NCBI RefSeq assembly: GCF_026619435.1
Contig: NZ_JAOVZQ010000001.1
Location: 2,301,501-2,365,500 of the forward strand
Reading direction: 5' to 3'
DNA from: Hoeflea ulvae
GTDB taxonomy: Bacteria > Pseudomonadota > Alphaproteobacteria > Rhizobiales > Rhizobiaceae
Length of the DNA: 64,000 nt
The notes beneath the pieces are model-generated. The model ran no database searches and was not told where the DNA came from. It was given only the letters and a program-made list of their open reading frames with translations. The position numbers and the translations under genes are program-made. Position 1 is the stretch's first letter, and each line of letters starts with the position of its first letter. Shown here piece after piece: positions 51,747 through 61,805 of the stretch.

Positions 51747-52229
51747 ATGCGGTGTCCCTATTGCGGTTCTGAAGACAGCCAGGTGAAGGATTCGCGGCCC
51801 GCCGAAGATGGCGCCGCGATCCGCCGGCGTCGGGTATGCCCCGATTGCGGCGGTCGCTTCACCACCTTCGAACGGGTGCAGCTGCGCGATTTGCAGGTTT
51901 TGAAAAAGACCGGCCGCAAGGTGCCGTTCGACCGTGAAAAACTGGCCAAGTCCTTCCAGATCGCGCTGCGCAAGCGGCCGGTCGATCCCGAGCGGATCGA
52001 CCGTGCGGTTTCGGGCATTGTTCGTCGCCTGGAAAGTTCCGGCGAAACCGAGATCGCCACCGACGGGATCGGCCTCCTGGTGCTCGAAGCGCTCAAGGCG
52101 CTCGATGATGTCGGCTTTGTCCGCTATGCGTCGGTCTACCGGGACTTTACCGGCCCGGAGGATTTCGAGCGGACCATTTCCGAACTGACCGCGCGGATTG
52201 CCGGCGATACCACTGCCGGGGATATCTGA
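51747..52229 (+). CDS. nrdR: Transcriptional repressor NrdR
   Basis: A 160-residue regulator of ribonucleotide reductase genes. The zinc ribbon uses C3, C6, C31 and C34 ([18 protein letters not shown] and [19 protein letters not shown]). An ATP-cone follows from about residue 46 ([39 protein letters not shown]), with [12 protein letters not shown] near its end. It senses ATP/dATP and represses nrd promoters through NrdR boxes, none of which lies in this window. It starts 6 bp after glyA and 4 bp before ribD, so it is clearly within that operon. Confidence 0.98.
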   Translation: MRCPYCGSEDSQVKDSRPAEDGAAIRRRRVCPDCGGRFTTFERVQLRDLQVLKKTGRKVPFDREKLAKSFQIALRKRPVDPERIDRAVSGIVRRLESSGETEIATDGIGLLVLEALKALDDVGFVRYASVYRDFTGPEDFERTISELTARIAGDTTAGDI

Positions 52230-52233
52230 CACC

Positions 52234-53337
52234 ATGACGGCGAGCGCGCTTGACCGTCGCTACATGGCGGCGGCGATCCGTCTGGCACGCTGGCACGAGG
52301 GCCGCACCGGCTCCAATCCCTCCGTCGCCACGCTGATCGTTCGCGAGGTCGACGGCGCCAATGTGATCGTCGGACGCGGCGTCACCGCCATTGGCGGGCG
52401 CCCGCATGCCGAGGCGCAGGCGCTGGCCGAGGCCGGCGACCTGGCGCGCGGCGCAACTGCCTATGTCACGCTCGAACCCTGCGCTCATCACGGCCGCACA
52501 CCGCCATGCGCCGAAGCGCTGGTCACATCCGGCATTGCGCGCGTGGTCGCCGCTGCCACCGATCCGGACGAGCGGGTTTCGGGCCGGGGCTACGCGATAC
52601 TGCGCGCGGCCGGCATCGAGGTGGAGGAGGGGGTGCTTGCCGCCGAGGCCGAACGCGGTCTCGCCGGCTACCTGACTCGACGCATGAAAAACCGCACGCA
52701 TGTGACTCTGAAACTTGCTGTTTCCGCCAATGGCAAGATCGGCCGCCGCGATGGCGAGCAGGTGCTGATTACCGGTGAAGTCTCGCGCAATCAGGTCCAT
52801 GCCCTGCGCGCGTTGTCGGATGTGATCCTGATCGGCGCTGGCACCGCCATCAATGATGATCCGGAACTCACCTGCCGGCTTCCGGGCCTGCAGGATCGCT
52901 CTCCGATCCGGCTGGTGCTCGATACGCATTTGAGATTGCCGCTCGGTTCTCGGCTGGTTCGCTCTGCGCGCGAAGTGCCGTTATGGATCGCCACTGCCGC
53001 TGCACAGGACGATCCGCGGCGCGCCGAGCTTGCGGCCTGCGGAGCGGAGTTCATCGCTTCCGATGCGCATGACGGCCGGCTGGCGCTGCCCGAACTGCTG
53101 GAAGACCTGGCGGCGCGCGGCCTCTCCACCGTCTTTGTTGAAGGCGGTGCCGCGGTGGCCCACGCATTCCTCGCCGAGGGGCTCGTCGATCGCCTCGTGC
53201 TGCTGACCGGCCCGTCTGATATTGACGGCGATGCCGTTGACGCGCCGGTCACGCGCCTGACTGTCCCGTCTGCTTTCCGTCCGGTCGCCTCCATGATCTG
53301 TGGAGACGACCGGATCGATGAATATGAAAGGGTTTGA
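52234..53337 (+). CDS. ribD: Bifunctional riboflavin biosynthesis deaminase/reductase
   Basis: A 367-residue RibD. The N-terminal cytidine-deaminase-like domain has the zinc site H58-A-E60, C83 and C92 (GGRPHAEAQAL, TLEPCAHHGRTPPCAEAL). The C-terminal NADPH-dependent reductase begins near TRRMKNRTHVTLKLAVSANGKIG and includes VFVEGGAAVAHAFLAEGLVDRL. It carries out steps two and three of riboflavin synthesis, from diaminohydroxypyrimidine ribosylamino phosphate to the ribityl compound. The ATG at 52234 is chosen, since an earlier start would overlap nrdR without family similarity. ribE follows at 4 bp. Confidence 0.97.
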   Translation: MTASALDRRYMAAAIRLARWHEGRTGSNPSVATLIVREVDGANVIVGRGVTAIGGRPHAEAQALAEAGDLARGATAYVTLEPCAHHGRTPPCAEALVTSGIARVVAAATDPDERVSGRGYAILRAAGIEVEEGVLAAEAERGLAGYLTRRMKNRTHVTLKLAVSANGKIGRRDGEQVLITGEVSRNQVHALRALSDVILIGAGTAINDDPELTCRLPGLQDRSPIRLVLDTHLRLPLGSRLVRSAREVPLWIATAAAQDDPRRAELAACGAEFIASDAHDGRLALPELLEDLAARGLSTVFVEGGAAVAHAFLAEGLVDRLVLLTGPSDIDGDAVDAPVTRLTVPSAFRPVASMICGDDRIDEYERV

Positions 53338-53341
53338 AACC

Positions 53342-53956
53342 ATGTTTACCGGCATCATCACCGATATCGGCCGGGTGGCCGCCGTGACACCGCGCGACCA
53401 GGGCGTCAGCTTGCGAATCGAGACCGCCTGGGATCCGGCCGGGATCGACATCGGCGCATCGATTGCCTGTTCCGGCGTGTGCCTCACCGTCACGGCACTG
53501 CCGCAACATGGCGACAATGCACGCTGGTTCGAGGTCGAGGCCTGGGAGGAGGCGCTGCGGCTGACCACGATTGCGACCTGGGCGCAGGATCAGCGGATCA
53601 ATCTCGAGCGCTCGCTGAAGATCGGCGATGAACTCGGCGGCCACATGGTCTCAGGCCATGTCGACGGGCAGGCCGAGATCATCGCGATCAAGGACGAGGG
53701 CGAAGCCCGCCGCTTCACATTGCGGGCGCCGATGGAACTGTCTCGGTTCATCGCACCCAAGGGGTCGGTGGCGCTGGACGGAACCTCGCTGACCGTCAAT
53801 GCGGTCAATGGCGCCGATTTCGACGTGCTCCTGATCCGGCATTCCCTGTCCGTCACCACCTGGGGCGAGCGGGGCGAGGGCGATCACGTCAATCTCGAGG
53901 TGGACCAGATGGCCCGCTATGCGGCGCGCCTGGCCGAAACTGCCGCCCAGTCCTGA
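53342..53956 (+). CDS. ribE: Riboflavin synthase alpha chain
   Basis: A 204-residue lumazine-binding protein made of two similar barrels. MFTGIITDIGRV opens the first and GGHMVSGHVDGQAEI the second; SIACSGVCLTVTAL and GSVALDGTSLTVNAV are the paired ligand loops. It disproportionates two dimethyl-ribityllumazines to riboflavin. The start at 53342 is set by the invariant MFTGII N-terminus. Its last 40 bp overlap the 3' end of the convergent O-antigen-ligase-like gene. The next riboflavin gene, ribH, is 2.5 kb further on. Confidence 0.97.
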   Translation: MFTGIITDIGRVAAVTPRDQGVSLRIETAWDPAGIDIGASIACSGVCLTVTALPQHGDNARWFEVEAWEEALRLTTIATWAQDQRINLERSLKIGDELGGHMVSGHVDGQAEIIAIKDEGEARRFTLRAPMELSRFIAPKGSVALDGTSLTVNAVNGADFDVLLIRHSLSVTTWGERGEGDHVNLEVDQMARYAARLAETAAQS

Positions 53957-55344
53957 CGGGCTGAAGGCGCGGTTCGGCCTGCGAATGGATTTCCCATGCT
54001 GAACCGGGCCAGCAATTGCAGCCCGAACACTGCCAGGACATGCATAAGCCACAGCGCACTGTTGCGGGCCAGGAAGAAGGTCTCGAGGAATGACAGCAGG
54101 CTGGCAAAGACAATGATCATGAAGAACATGTCGGCCAGCCTGGCATTGCCGGGGATCCGCCGCGCCTTGGCATAGTTGAACATCGGACCGATGAACAGGA
54201 ACCAGATCACCACAGATCCGCCGATCACGCCCAGATTGAGGAGGATATCGACGTAATTGTTGTGGCCATGCACAATGAAGCGGTAATCCCAGGCGGATTC
54301 GAACGGCTTGTCGAGCAGGAAGACGGTGTCGGTGCCCCAGAAATTGTAAAGCCCGTATCCGAGCCATGGCTGCTCCGGGATCTTTGACAGGCCGAATGCC
54401 CACAACGTGGTGCGGCCGGTATAGGTCTCGTCGGTCAGCAAAGCGGCAGCCAGGCTGGACAGTTCCTGGCTGTAGAGCGATCCCAGCGTCAGCAGGCCCA
54501 CAGCCGCGAGCGCGGCCAGATGAACCAGGATGGCTGCGGAACTGCGGCCGAAGAGGCTTGCCATGAACACGATCAGGATCGACAGCGGGAAGAAGCCGCT
54601 GGTGGTCTTGGACCCGGTCTGCAGCACGAACACGGTGGCGGCGACGAAGATGATCAGTCCGGCCAGACGGTGGCCGCTGCGCATCAGATAGACCCCGAAG
54701 ATGGCGATGATGCACATCACCGGTCCGGCGACGTTCTTGTGGCTGAAATGGCCGCGCCACAACCCGGCATGTTGCGGTTCATAGACATCATAGCCATGTG
54801 TCGCCAGGCCGGGCGCGAGAACAAGCCCGCCATAGGACATGGCCAGCGCCGCCGTCGCGCCGAGCATCAGCGCGATCTGGAAATCCTTCTCGCCGCGGGG
54901 CAGAACGATGGTCGAAAATGCGATGAACATGCCGATGACGGTGAACACCACCGCGCGCAAGGTGGTATCGGAATCCGGCGCGGTTGCCACATTGTAGCCG
55001 AGCACCACGCACAGCAGCAGCAGGCTTGGACTGAGCAGGCTGGCAAGCACCCGGCGGCTGACCATGCTCAGCATTGCCAGCGCAAACACCAGCCCCGCCG
55101 CCAGAAAACCGACCTGATTGACCAGACTTCCCTCCGTGGCAACGGCTTCGTTGACCATGCTCTCAATGGCAAAGGGCTGCAGCGAAATCAGCATCAATGC
55201 AAGCCCGAGCGCCGACAGCGTAATTGCCAGGCCGCGCACCAGCCGCACCGACAGCGCGGGCTGTCGCATCGGATGCGCGCTGTCTTGCAGCGGGGACCAT
55301 GCCGCAGCGGGCTGTCCGTAAAAGCTGTGTGATGGGTGGCGCAT
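53917..55344 (-). CDS. O-antigen ligase family protein (Wzy/ExoQ-like)
   Basis: A 475-residue polytopic membrane protein with about eleven hydrophobic segments and a large periplasmic loop typical of Wzy_C proteins. The family segment is GLWRGHFSHKNVAGPVMCIIAIFGVYL, with the conserved HKN, and PWLGYGLYNFWGTD followed later by HGHNNYVDILLNLGVIGG, with the conserved HNxY(V/L) segment. It likely polymerises or ligates exopolysaccharide or O-antigen units. The start at 55344 is one of several; the next ATG is 55269. It is on the opposite strand to the rib genes around it and overlaps ribE by 40 bp at the 3' end. Confidence 0.87.
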   Translation of the reverse strand: MRHPSHSFYGQPAAAWSPLQDSAHPMRQPALSVRLVRGLAITLSALGLALMLISLQPFAIESMVNEAVATEGSLVNQVGFLAAGLVFALAMLSMVSRRVLASLLSPSLLLLCVVLGYNVATAPDSDTTLRAVVFTVIGMFIAFSTIVLPRGEKDFQIALMLGATAALAMSYGGLVLAPGLATHGYDVYEPQHAGLWRGHFSHKNVAGPVMCIIAIFGVYLMRSGHRLAGLIIFVAATVFVLQTGSKTTSGFFPLSILIVFMASLFGRSSAAILVHLAALAAVGLLTLGSLYSQELSSLAAALLTDETYTGRTTLWAFGLSKIPEQPWLGYGLYNFWGTDTVFLLDKPFESAWDYRFIVHGHNNYVDILLNLGVIGGSVVIWFLFIGPMFNYAKARRIPGNARLADMFFMIIVFASLLSFLETFFLARNSALWLMHVLAVFGLQLLARFSMGNPFAGRTAPSARQDWAAVSARRAA

Positions 55345-55465
55345 GCCATTGCCTGGGCAAGAGATGTGAAGCGGCAAGCATCCGCATTTATGGTTAAGCA
55401 ACCGTAAAAATCGCCCGCGCGCAGCGGGGAAGAGCGGGTTCACCGGTGTCGAAGGTGGTCGTGGT

Positions 55466-56194
55466 TCAATTCGGTGTGTCGCCCGGATCGGCAATCTCTG
55501 CCGGACTGTCCGGATCGCCATGAAATACCAGCGCTTCGCTGCCCTTGTCGCACAGCCCATAGATGCCGGTCGCCACCCGCTCGAACCAGCCGTAATGATT
55601 GTCCGCCATCAGCGCGCGCGCCCTGTCGACGCCGGAGGCCTTGGCCACCAGCGCCGCCTTGGTCGGTCCCAGCTCGGCCAGGATACGGGCGCAGCGCAGG
55701 GCGTCCTGGCGATAGGCCGTCATCAGGCCCTGCCGCGTGGCGCCGCCTGAATTGGGGTCTCCTGTCCGTCGGGCAAATTCTTTCAGCAGCCGCGCCTTCT
55801 TGATGTTAGATTTTCTCGGCCTGTAGGGCGCGGGATCGGCATGAACCTCGACCAGCCCGTCCTTGAGCCGGACGGTCATCAGGCCCAGACCCAGCCGGCG
55901 GCACAGCGAGGTGTTGGCGGCAATGGCTTTGAGGAACGCCCGTCCGGTGCCGCGCGGCACGGCGATATAGACCTGATCGGTGATCGCCTGGCGTTCGATG
56001 CCCTGATGAAACAGCGACAGCGAAAAACCGGTCTTCAGTTCGACGACGACCGGATCCTCGTCCCCGCGGACGGCAACGATGTCAGCCGCGCCGATCTCGC
56101 CCTTGACCGTATAGCCCTGGCCTTCGAGCAGCGTCTTGACCGGCAGGTAGAGATCCGTTTCCTTGGGTTTGGGTGCGCGCATGCCTGCCTGCAT
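55466..56194 (-). CDS. DUF2161 family PD-(D/E)xK phosphodiesterase-like protein
   Basis: A 242-residue protein with a nuclease-like core near its N-terminus: LYLPVKTLLEGQGYTVKGEIGAADIVAVRGDEDPVVVELKTGFSLSLFHQG, where the ADIVAV Asp and VVELK Glu/Lys form the PD-(D/E)xK pattern. The rest is a helical, winged-helix-like region (RQDALRCARILAELGPTKAALVAKASGVDRARALMADNHYGWFERVATGIYGL). It fits DUF2161, which has no proven function; DNA cleavage or repair is possible. Starts at 56194 or 56182 are equivalent. It is upstream of the O-antigen-ligase-like gene on the same strand and divergent from ribH. Confidence 0.82.
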   Translation of the reverse strand: MQAGMRAPKPKETDLYLPVKTLLEGQGYTVKGEIGAADIVAVRGDEDPVVVELKTGFSLSLFHQGIERQAITDQVYIAVPRGTGRAFLKAIAANTSLCRRLGLGLMTVRLKDGLVEVHADPAPYRPRKSNIKKARLLKEFARRTGDPNSGGATRQGLMTAYRQDALRCARILAELGPTKAALVAKASGVDRARALMADNHYGWFERVATGIYGLCDKGSEALVFHGDPDSPAEIADPGDTPN

Positions 56195-56454
56195 AGCGGA
56201 GTCGCACCGCCGCGCAAAGATCCTGTTCGCCCGCCGTGAGCTGGTGATTGTCCTGGCTGCCGGTGCCGCGTGCCGGCCGGGCAGGTTTAACCATTCGCGC
56301 TGACAAAAGGTCGCTGAGCCGCCGCAGACGTCCTTTTGTGCTTGCCAAGCGCCGGACAAAGTGTTTTGACCGCGCTCTGATCCGACCTGTTTTTATGGTT
56401 CCTGCCTGGAACCCGTGATGCGTGGCAAAGCCGCACGCAAGAAGGAATTCCGTC

Positions 56455-56910
56455 ATGGCCAAGTCCAAGACACCGCATTTGATGATTGTTGAAGCGCGGT
56501 TTTATGACGATATGTCCGACGCGCTTCTCGACGGCGCCACATCCGCGCTCGATGCGGCAGGCGCCACCTATGAAGTCGTGACGGTGCCGGGCGCGCTGGA
56601 AATTCCGCCGGCCATCGCCATGGCGCTGGATGCGATGGATGAGGGCGGGGTCGAATTCGACGGCTTTGTCGCGCTCGGCGTCGTCATTCGGGGTGAGACC
56701 CATCATTTCGACATCGTCGCCAACGAGTCCGCGCGCGGCCTGATGACCTTGTCCGTGTCTGAATCGCTGGCCATCGGCAACGGCATCATGACCACTGAAA
56801 ATGCCGACCAGGCCTGGGAACGGGTCAAGAAGGACCGGCTCGACAAGGGCGGCTTCGCAGCGCGTGCGGCGCTGTCGATGATCACGCTGAAAAGCCAGCT
56901 GGCAGGGTGA
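56455..56910 (+). CDS. ribH: 6,7-dimethyl-8-ribityllumazine synthase
   Basis: A 151-residue lumazine synthase, the penultimate riboflavin step. Substrate segments are [60 protein letters not shown] with the catalytic His, and [25 protein letters not shown] precedes the ATG. It starts a second rightward cluster with nusB and an MFS gene, separated from ribE by two opposite-strand genes. The overlap style with nusB (GTGACCATG) suggests coupling. Confidence 0.97.
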   Translation: MAKSKTPHLMIVEARFYDDMSDALLDGATSALDAAGATYEVVTVPGALEIPPAIAMALDAMDEGGVEFDGFVALGVVIRGETHHFDIVANESARGLMTLSVSESLAIGNGIMTTENADQAWERVKKDRLDKGGFAARAALSMITLKSQLAG

Positions 56911-56912
56911 CC

Positions 56913-57407
56913 ATGACTACTGACCAACCTTCATCGCCGGAAATCAAGGTCGCCAACCAGCGCGGCGCCGCTCGGCTGGCTGCCGTCCAGGCGCTGTACC
57001 AGATGGATATCGGCGGGGCAGGCGTTCTCGAAATCGTCGCCGAATACGAAGCCCATCGCCTCGGCAACGAGATTGACGGCGAACAGTACCGGCCGGCAGA
57101 TCCGGCCTGGTTCCGCGCCGTTGTGTCAGGCGTGGTCGAAAACCAGCGGGCGCTCGATCCGGAAATCCGTACCAGCCTGAACGAGGACTGGCCGCTGTCG
57201 CGGCTCGACGCCACTTTGCGCGCGATCCTGCGGGCAGGGGCCTGGGAGCTGACCACCAAGAAGGACGTGCCGATCGCCGTCATCGTCAATGAATATGTCG
57301 ATGTGGCGCGGGCGTTCTTCGAGGGCGACGAGCCGAAGATCGTCAATGCGGTGCTTGACCGCCTGGCGCGCAAATATCGTGGTGAGCAAAAACCCAACAA
57401 GGGCTGA
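56913..57407 (+). CDS. nusB: Transcription antitermination factor NusB
   Basis: A 164-residue all-helical NusB that binds boxA RNA with NusE/S10 and supports rRNA antitermination. Markers are [47 protein letters not shown] and [31 protein letters not shown]. The ATG at 56913 is preferred; a GTG two codons earlier overlaps ribH. ribH-nusB adjacency is the common bacterial arrangement. The MFS gene begins 6 bp after its stop. Confidence 0.97.
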   Translation: MTTDQPSSPEIKVANQRGAARLAAVQALYQMDIGGAGVLEIVAEYEAHRLGNEIDGEQYRPADPAWFRAVVSGVVENQRALDPEIRTSLNEDWPLSRLDATLRAILRAGAWELTTKKDVPIAVIVNEYVDVARAFFEGDEPKIVNAVLDRLARKYRGEQKPNKG

Positions 57408-57412
57408 CCGGC

Positions 57413-58651
57413 ATGGCTTTTCTCGACAAGGTTGGATTGGCCGGGACGACCGATGCCGAGAATCTGGCGCGCCGCAACGCGCTGCTGCTGTCCGCATCGC
57501 AGGCCTTTGGCGGTGCCGCCGCGCCGATCGCCATTTCGATGGGCGGCCTTGCCGGGTTCTACCTGCTGGGCGCCGACAAGTCGCTGGCAACGGCACCGGT
57601 TACAGGTTTCAACCTCGGCGTTGCCGTCGGAGCGCTGCCTGCGGCCTGGCTGATGCGCCAGATCGGCCGCCGCTACGGTTTCCTGTCGGGCATGGCCATG
57701 ACGGCGCTGGGCGGCCTGCTCTCGGCGATTGCCCTGTTCCGTCATGAATTCTGGTTCTTCGCCTTCGGCATGGCCTTTATCGGCCTGGGTGGCGCCTTCG
57801 TGCAGCAATACCGCTTTGCCGCCGCCGACGGATCTCCGTCCAGTTTCAAGGCGCAGGCCATTTCCTGGGTGCTGGCCGGTGGCGTTTTCGCCGCCATCAT
57901 CGGGCCGCAGACCGTGATCTACACGCGCGAACTGTTCGCGCCTGTGATGTTTGCGGGATCCTTCGTGGCGCTGCTGCCGCTGGCGCTGATCACCATGTCG
58001 ATCCTCTGGTTCCTGCGCGTCCCCAATGATTCCAGGCCCGGTGATGCCGGACATGACGAAACGCCGGCACGGCCGCTGTTTGAAATCATCAGCCAGCCAC
58101 GCTTCGTCACCGCCATGATCTGCGGCGTCGGCTCCTATGCCCTGATGACCTTCATGATGACCGGCGCCCCGCTGGCGATGGTCGGATGCGGTTTCTCGCC
58201 GGAACTCGCCACGCTGGGCATCCAGTGGCACGTGATGGCGATGTTCGCGCCGAGCTTTTTCACCGGCAAGCTGATCGCCCGCTTCGGCCGCGACACCATC
58301 ACGGCGACCGGGCTGTTCATTCTGCTCGGCTGCGCCGTCGTCGCCCATATGGGGATCGAACTGTGGAACTTCTGGCTGGCGCTGGTTCTCCTGGGCATCG
58401 GCTGGAATTTCGGCTTCATCGGCGCCACCACCATGGTGACCATGACCTACCGGCAGTCGGAAAAGAACAAGGTTCAGGGCTTTCACGATGTCACCCTGTT
58501 CGGCATTGTCGCCTTTTCCTCGCTGATGTCGGGCAAGGTGCTCAATGCCTGGGGCTGGGACGCGCTCAACAGCCTGTTCTGGCCTGTGGCGCTGTTTTGC
58601 CTGCTGGCTCTGGCTGCCCAGAACATCTGGGAGCGCCGTCAGGCACTTTGA
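57413..58651 (+). CDS. MFS transporter
   Basis: A 412-residue twelve-helix major facilitator. MRQIGRRYGFLSGMAMTALGG is the loop 2-3 signature (RxGRR). Helical halves are joined by a short hydrophilic linker around LRVPNDSRPGDAGHDETPARPLFEI. It resembles the uncharacterised MFS group that follows nusB in Rhizobiales rather than a defined sugar or drug carrier. Its close linkage to nusB suggests co-transcription; a riboflavin-related cargo would be speculative. Confidence 0.92.
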   Translation: MAFLDKVGLAGTTDAENLARRNALLLSASQAFGGAAAPIAISMGGLAGFYLLGADKSLATAPVTGFNLGVAVGALPAAWLMRQIGRRYGFLSGMAMTALGGLLSAIALFRHEFWFFAFGMAFIGLGGAFVQQYRFAAADGSPSSFKAQAISWVLAGGVFAAIIGPQTVIYTRELFAPVMFAGSFVALLPLALITMSILWFLRVPNDSRPGDAGHDETPARPLFEIISQPRFVTAMICGVGSYALMTFMMTGAPLAMVGCGFSPELATLGIQWHVMAMFAPSFFTGKLIARFGRDTITATGLFILLGCAVVAHMGIELWNFWLALVLLGIGWNFGFIGATTMVTMTYRQSEKNKVQGFHDVTLFGIVAFSSLMSGKVLNAWGWDALNSLFWPVALFCLLALAAQNIWERRQAL

Positions 58652-58895
58652 TCCTTTTTGCGCAAGTATCGGTCCGGTCAGGCCGGATCAATTCTGCCAA
58701 ATAAGCAAGCTTTCCCTGAGCTTATTGCAGGTGTCCGGGCAATTAGCCTATCGACGCTCTTGACGTCACCCCACCTCTGTCGCAATCATCCGCCGCGATG
58801 CGGCATGGTCCGGACGCGTGGTCCGGGATCCTTGGCCGCGCGTTATCTGGCCGGGGGAGATCATCTGATTCCGGCCAAATTGGAGGGATATCAGC

Positions 58896-61049
58896 ATGAC
58901 AATTCTTTTTGCTGTGATCGCCTGTGGATTGCTTTCCATTGTCTACGCCGTCTGGGCGACCAAATCGGTGATGGCAGCCGACCAGGGCAATGCACGCATG
59001 CAGGAAATCGCAGGCTACATTCGTGAAGGCGCTCAGGCCTATCTGAACCGTCAGTACACAGCCATCGCCATCGTCGGCGCCGTGGTTGTGGTCGTCACCT
59101 ATCTGCTGCTCGGCGCCACCGCCGCCATCGGCTTTCTCATCGGCGCAGTTCTGTCGGGTGCGGCCGGTTATATCGGCATGCACGTCTCGGTGCGCGCCAA
59201 TGTGCGCACGGCGCAGGCTTCCTCCGTCAATCTTGCAAGCGGTCTCGACATCGCCTTCAAGGCGGGCGCCATCACCGGCATGCTGGTCGCTGGCCTCGCG
59301 CTGCTGGGTGTTGCGGTCTATTACTACCTGCTGACCGGCCCAATGGGTCTGGCTTCCGACAGCCGTCAGGTCATCGACGCCCTGGTGGCGCTCGGCTTCG
59401 GCGCATCGCTGATCTCGATCTTTGCCCGTCTCGGCGGCGGCATCTTCACCAAGGGTGCCGATGTTGGCGGCGATCTCGTCGGCAAGGTTGAAGCCGGTAT
59501 CCCGGAAGACGATCCGCGCAACCCGGCCACCATCGCCGACAATGTCGGCGACAATGTCGGCGACTGCGCCGGCATGGCTGCCGACCTGTTTGAAACCTAT
59601 GCGGTGACCGTTGTCGCAACCATGGTTCTGGCAGCGATCTTCTTCGGCGGCATGGATATCCTCGGATCGGCCATGCTCTACCCGCTGGCCATTTGCGGCG
59701 CCTCGATCATCACCTCGATCGTCGGCACCTTCTTCGTCAAGCTTGGCCAGAACGGCTCGATCATGGGCGCGCTCTACAAGGGCCTGATCGTCACCGGCGT
59801 GTTGTCGATTGTCGGTCTTGCCGGCGCTACCCAGATGACCATCGGTTGGGGCGAAATCGCCGTCATCGACGGCAAGTCGATCACCGGTTCGGGCCTGTTT
59901 GCCTGCGGCGTTGTCGGCCTCATCGTCACCGCGCTCATCGTTGTGATCACCGAGTACTATACCGGCACCAACAAGCGTCCGGTCAACTCGATCAGCCAGG
60001 CTTCGGTCACCGGTCACGGCACCAACGTGATCCAGGGTCTTGCGATTTCGCTTGAATCCACCGCATTGCCTGCGATCGTCATCGTCGGCGGCATCATCTC
60101 GACCTACCAGCTTGCCGGTCTGTTCGGCACCGGCATCGCGGTTACCGCCATGCTCGGCATCGCCGGCATGATCGTCGCGCTCGACGCCTTCGGCCCGGTC
60201 ACCGACAATGCCGGTGGCATCGCCGAAATGTCCGGTCTTCCGCCGGAAGTGCGTCAGGCCACCGACGCGCTCGACGCGGTCGGCAACACCACCAAGGCCG
60301 TCACCAAGGGCTACGCCATCGGGTCTGCCGGTCTCGGCGCGCTGGTGCTGTTTGCGGCCTATTCGAACGACCTGAAGTTCTTTGCCGCCAAGGCAAATGC
60401 GGAAGGCTCGACGCTCTATCCCTACTTCAAGGACATGGGCGAGATCTCGTTCGATCTGTCCAACCCCTACGTCGTTGCGGGCCTGATCTTCGGCGGTCTG
60501 ATCCCCTATCTGTTCGGCGGCATTGCCATGACAGCCGTGGGTCGCGCTGCGGGTTCGATCGTGGAAGAAGTCCGCGCCCAGTTCAAGGCCAAGCCGGGCA
60601 TCATGGCCGGCACCGAAAAGCCTGACTATGGCCGTGCGGTGGACATCCTGACCAAGGCCGCGATCAAGGAAATGATCGTGCCGTCGCTGCTGCCGGTGCT
60701 GGCGCCGCTGTTCGTCTATTTCGGCGTGCTGCTGATCTCCGGTTCGAAGGCCTCGGCCTTTGCTGCACTCGGGGCGTCGCTTCTGGGCGTGATCGTCAAC
60801 GGCCTGTTCGTCGCCATCTCGATGACCTCGGGTGGCGGTGCATGGGACAACGCAAAGAAATCCTTCGAAGACGGCTTCGTCGACAAGGATGGCGTCAGGC
60901 ACGAAAAGGGATCCGAGGCGCACAAGGCTTCGGTGACCGGTGATACCGTCGGCGATCCCTACAAGGACACCGCCGGTCCGGCCGTCAACCCGGCCATCAA
61001 GATCACCAACATCGTGGCGCTGCTGCTGCTGGCCGTGCTCGCGCACTAG
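58896..61049 (+). CDS. hppA: K+-insensitive pyrophosphate-energised proton pump
   Basis: A 717-residue membrane pyrophosphatase with about sixteen helices that couples PPi hydrolysis to H+ export. The substrate site is [45 protein letters not shown], split over residues 190-235, with the aspartates that bind Mg-PPi. In [18 protein letters not shown] the first lysine sits at the position that is alanine in K+-dependent pumps, so this is the K+-independent class. It stands alone with a strong terminator. Upstream at 58652-58895 I see only a weak AATAAGC/GCTTATT hairpin. Confidence 0.96.
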   Translation: MTILFAVIACGLLSIVYAVWATKSVMAADQGNARMQEIAGYIREGAQAYLNRQYTAIAIVGAVVVVVTYLLLGATAAIGFLIGAVLSGAAGYIGMHVSVRANVRTAQASSVNLASGLDIAFKAGAITGMLVAGLALLGVAVYYYLLTGPMGLASDSRQVIDALVALGFGASLISIFARLGGGIFTKGADVGGDLVGKVEAGIPEDDPRNPATIADNVGDNVGDCAGMAADLFETYAVTVVATMVLAAIFFGGMDILGSAMLYPLAICGASIITSIVGTFFVKLGQNGSIMGALYKGLIVTGVLSIVGLAGATQMTIGWGEIAVIDGKSITGSGLFACGVVGLIVTALIVVITEYYTGTNKRPVNSISQASVTGHGTNVIQGLAISLESTALPAIVIVGGIISTYQLAGLFGTGIAVTAMLGIAGMIVALDAFGPVTDNAGGIAEMSGLPPEVRQATDALDAVGNTTKAVTKGYAIGSAGLGALVLFAAYSNDLKFFAAKANAEGSTLYPYFKDMGEISFDLSNPYVVAGLIFGGLIPYLFGGIAMTAVGRAAGSIVEEVRAQFKAKPGIMAGTEKPDYGRAVDILTKAAIKEMIVPSLLPVLAPLFVYFGVLLISGSKASAFAALGASLLGVIVNGLFVAISMTSGGGAWDNAKKSFEDGFVDKDGVRHEKGSEAHKASVTGDTVGDPYKDTAGPAVNPAIKITNIVALLLLAVLAH

Positions 61050-61080
61050 GCCGACAGTCAGGCACATCGCCTTTGAAACG

Positions 61081-61116
61081 AAAAACCCCGCGGAGAGCGA
61101 TCTCCGCGGGGTTTTT
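61081..61116. terminator. Terminator after hppA
   Basis: A 16-bp perfect stem (arms 61081-61096 and 61101-61116) with a GCGA loop, A-run and T-run on either side. It can serve hppA and the convergent lipoprotein gene. Confidence 0.95.
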
Positions 61117-61159
61117 GATCTGGTGTGCGACTGAGGGTCAGCTCAGGCCGGGGATCGGA

Positions 61160-61657
61160 TCAGTTGCCGCCACCCAGGATAGACCGGGCCACCGCGTTCC
61201 GGGTCGCATCCGGTGTCGAGCCGGACAGCACCTGTGCCAGGAAGGGCTTGTCAAGTCCGCCGGTCGGCGTGGTGCGGGAGATCATGTCGAACACCTGACC
61301 ATCCTGCAGCGTGTAGTTGGCAATGTTGGTGACGATGCCTTCGTCGTCGAAATAGACCGCCAGCACCGATTGCCCGACAAGCTTCTGTTTCATGAAGCTC
61401 GCGGCACGGGTGCGCTTTTGTGAAATATAATAGAAAACTTCGTTGTCGAAGGTGGCCGTCGTCGACGGCGTCCCCAGCGACAGCAAGACCTGCTCGCGGC
61501 TGGAACCGACGGGCGTCAGGTCCAGGGCGGTCTGGTCGACGACATAGCCCTGATTGAACACTTCACCGGTTGAACAGCCAGTCAGCGCGAGCGTTGAGAC
61601 GACCGCAACTGCGGCGCCGAGACGTAAAACCCGTCCGGTTGCCTTGAAAACTCTCAT
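61160..61657 (-). CDS. bamE: BamE/SmpA-family outer-membrane lipoprotein
   Basis: A 165-residue lipoprotein. The signal sequence ends LTGC with Cys28 as the lipid site. The SmpA/OmlA domain is visible as GYVVDQTALDLTPVGSSREQVLLSLGTPSTTATFDNEVFYYISQKR, with the conserved (V)G(S/M)(S/T)xxQVLxxLGxP turn, and LAVYFDDEGIVTNIANY. BamE supports folding of beta-barrels by the Bam complex. The start at 61657 gives a sensible signal length. It is divergent from the cytochrome chaperone gene. Confidence 0.9.
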   Translation of the reverse strand: MRVFKATGRVLRLGAAVAVVSTLALTGCSTGEVFNQGYVVDQTALDLTPVGSSREQVLLSLGTPSTTATFDNEVFYYISQKRTRAASFMKQKLVGQSVLAVYFDDEGIVTNIANYTLQDGQVFDMISRTTPTGGLDKPFLAQVLSGSTPDATRNAVARSILGGGN

Positions 61658-61805
61658 CGTCAACGACATCTCCCTTTGGCATGCGAGCGTGAATGCTGCG
61701 GCCATTGCGTTTTGTGTTCCATTCGGTAAACCAGCTTCCACACGGATGCAACACGCCAGTCTATCGCAGTTGCGATGATACCCATCCGCCATTGAAGGCA
61801 TTTTC

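Noticed and set aside
58700..58726. AATAAGC/GCTTATT hairpin before hppA as a terminator
   Set aside because: Short AT-rich stem with no T-run; too weak to call.
58743..61067. A 774-codon open frame antisense to hppA
   Set aside because: The translation is an extreme Gly/Asp/His/Arg mixture typical of an antisense frame, while hppA on the other strand is unmistakable.
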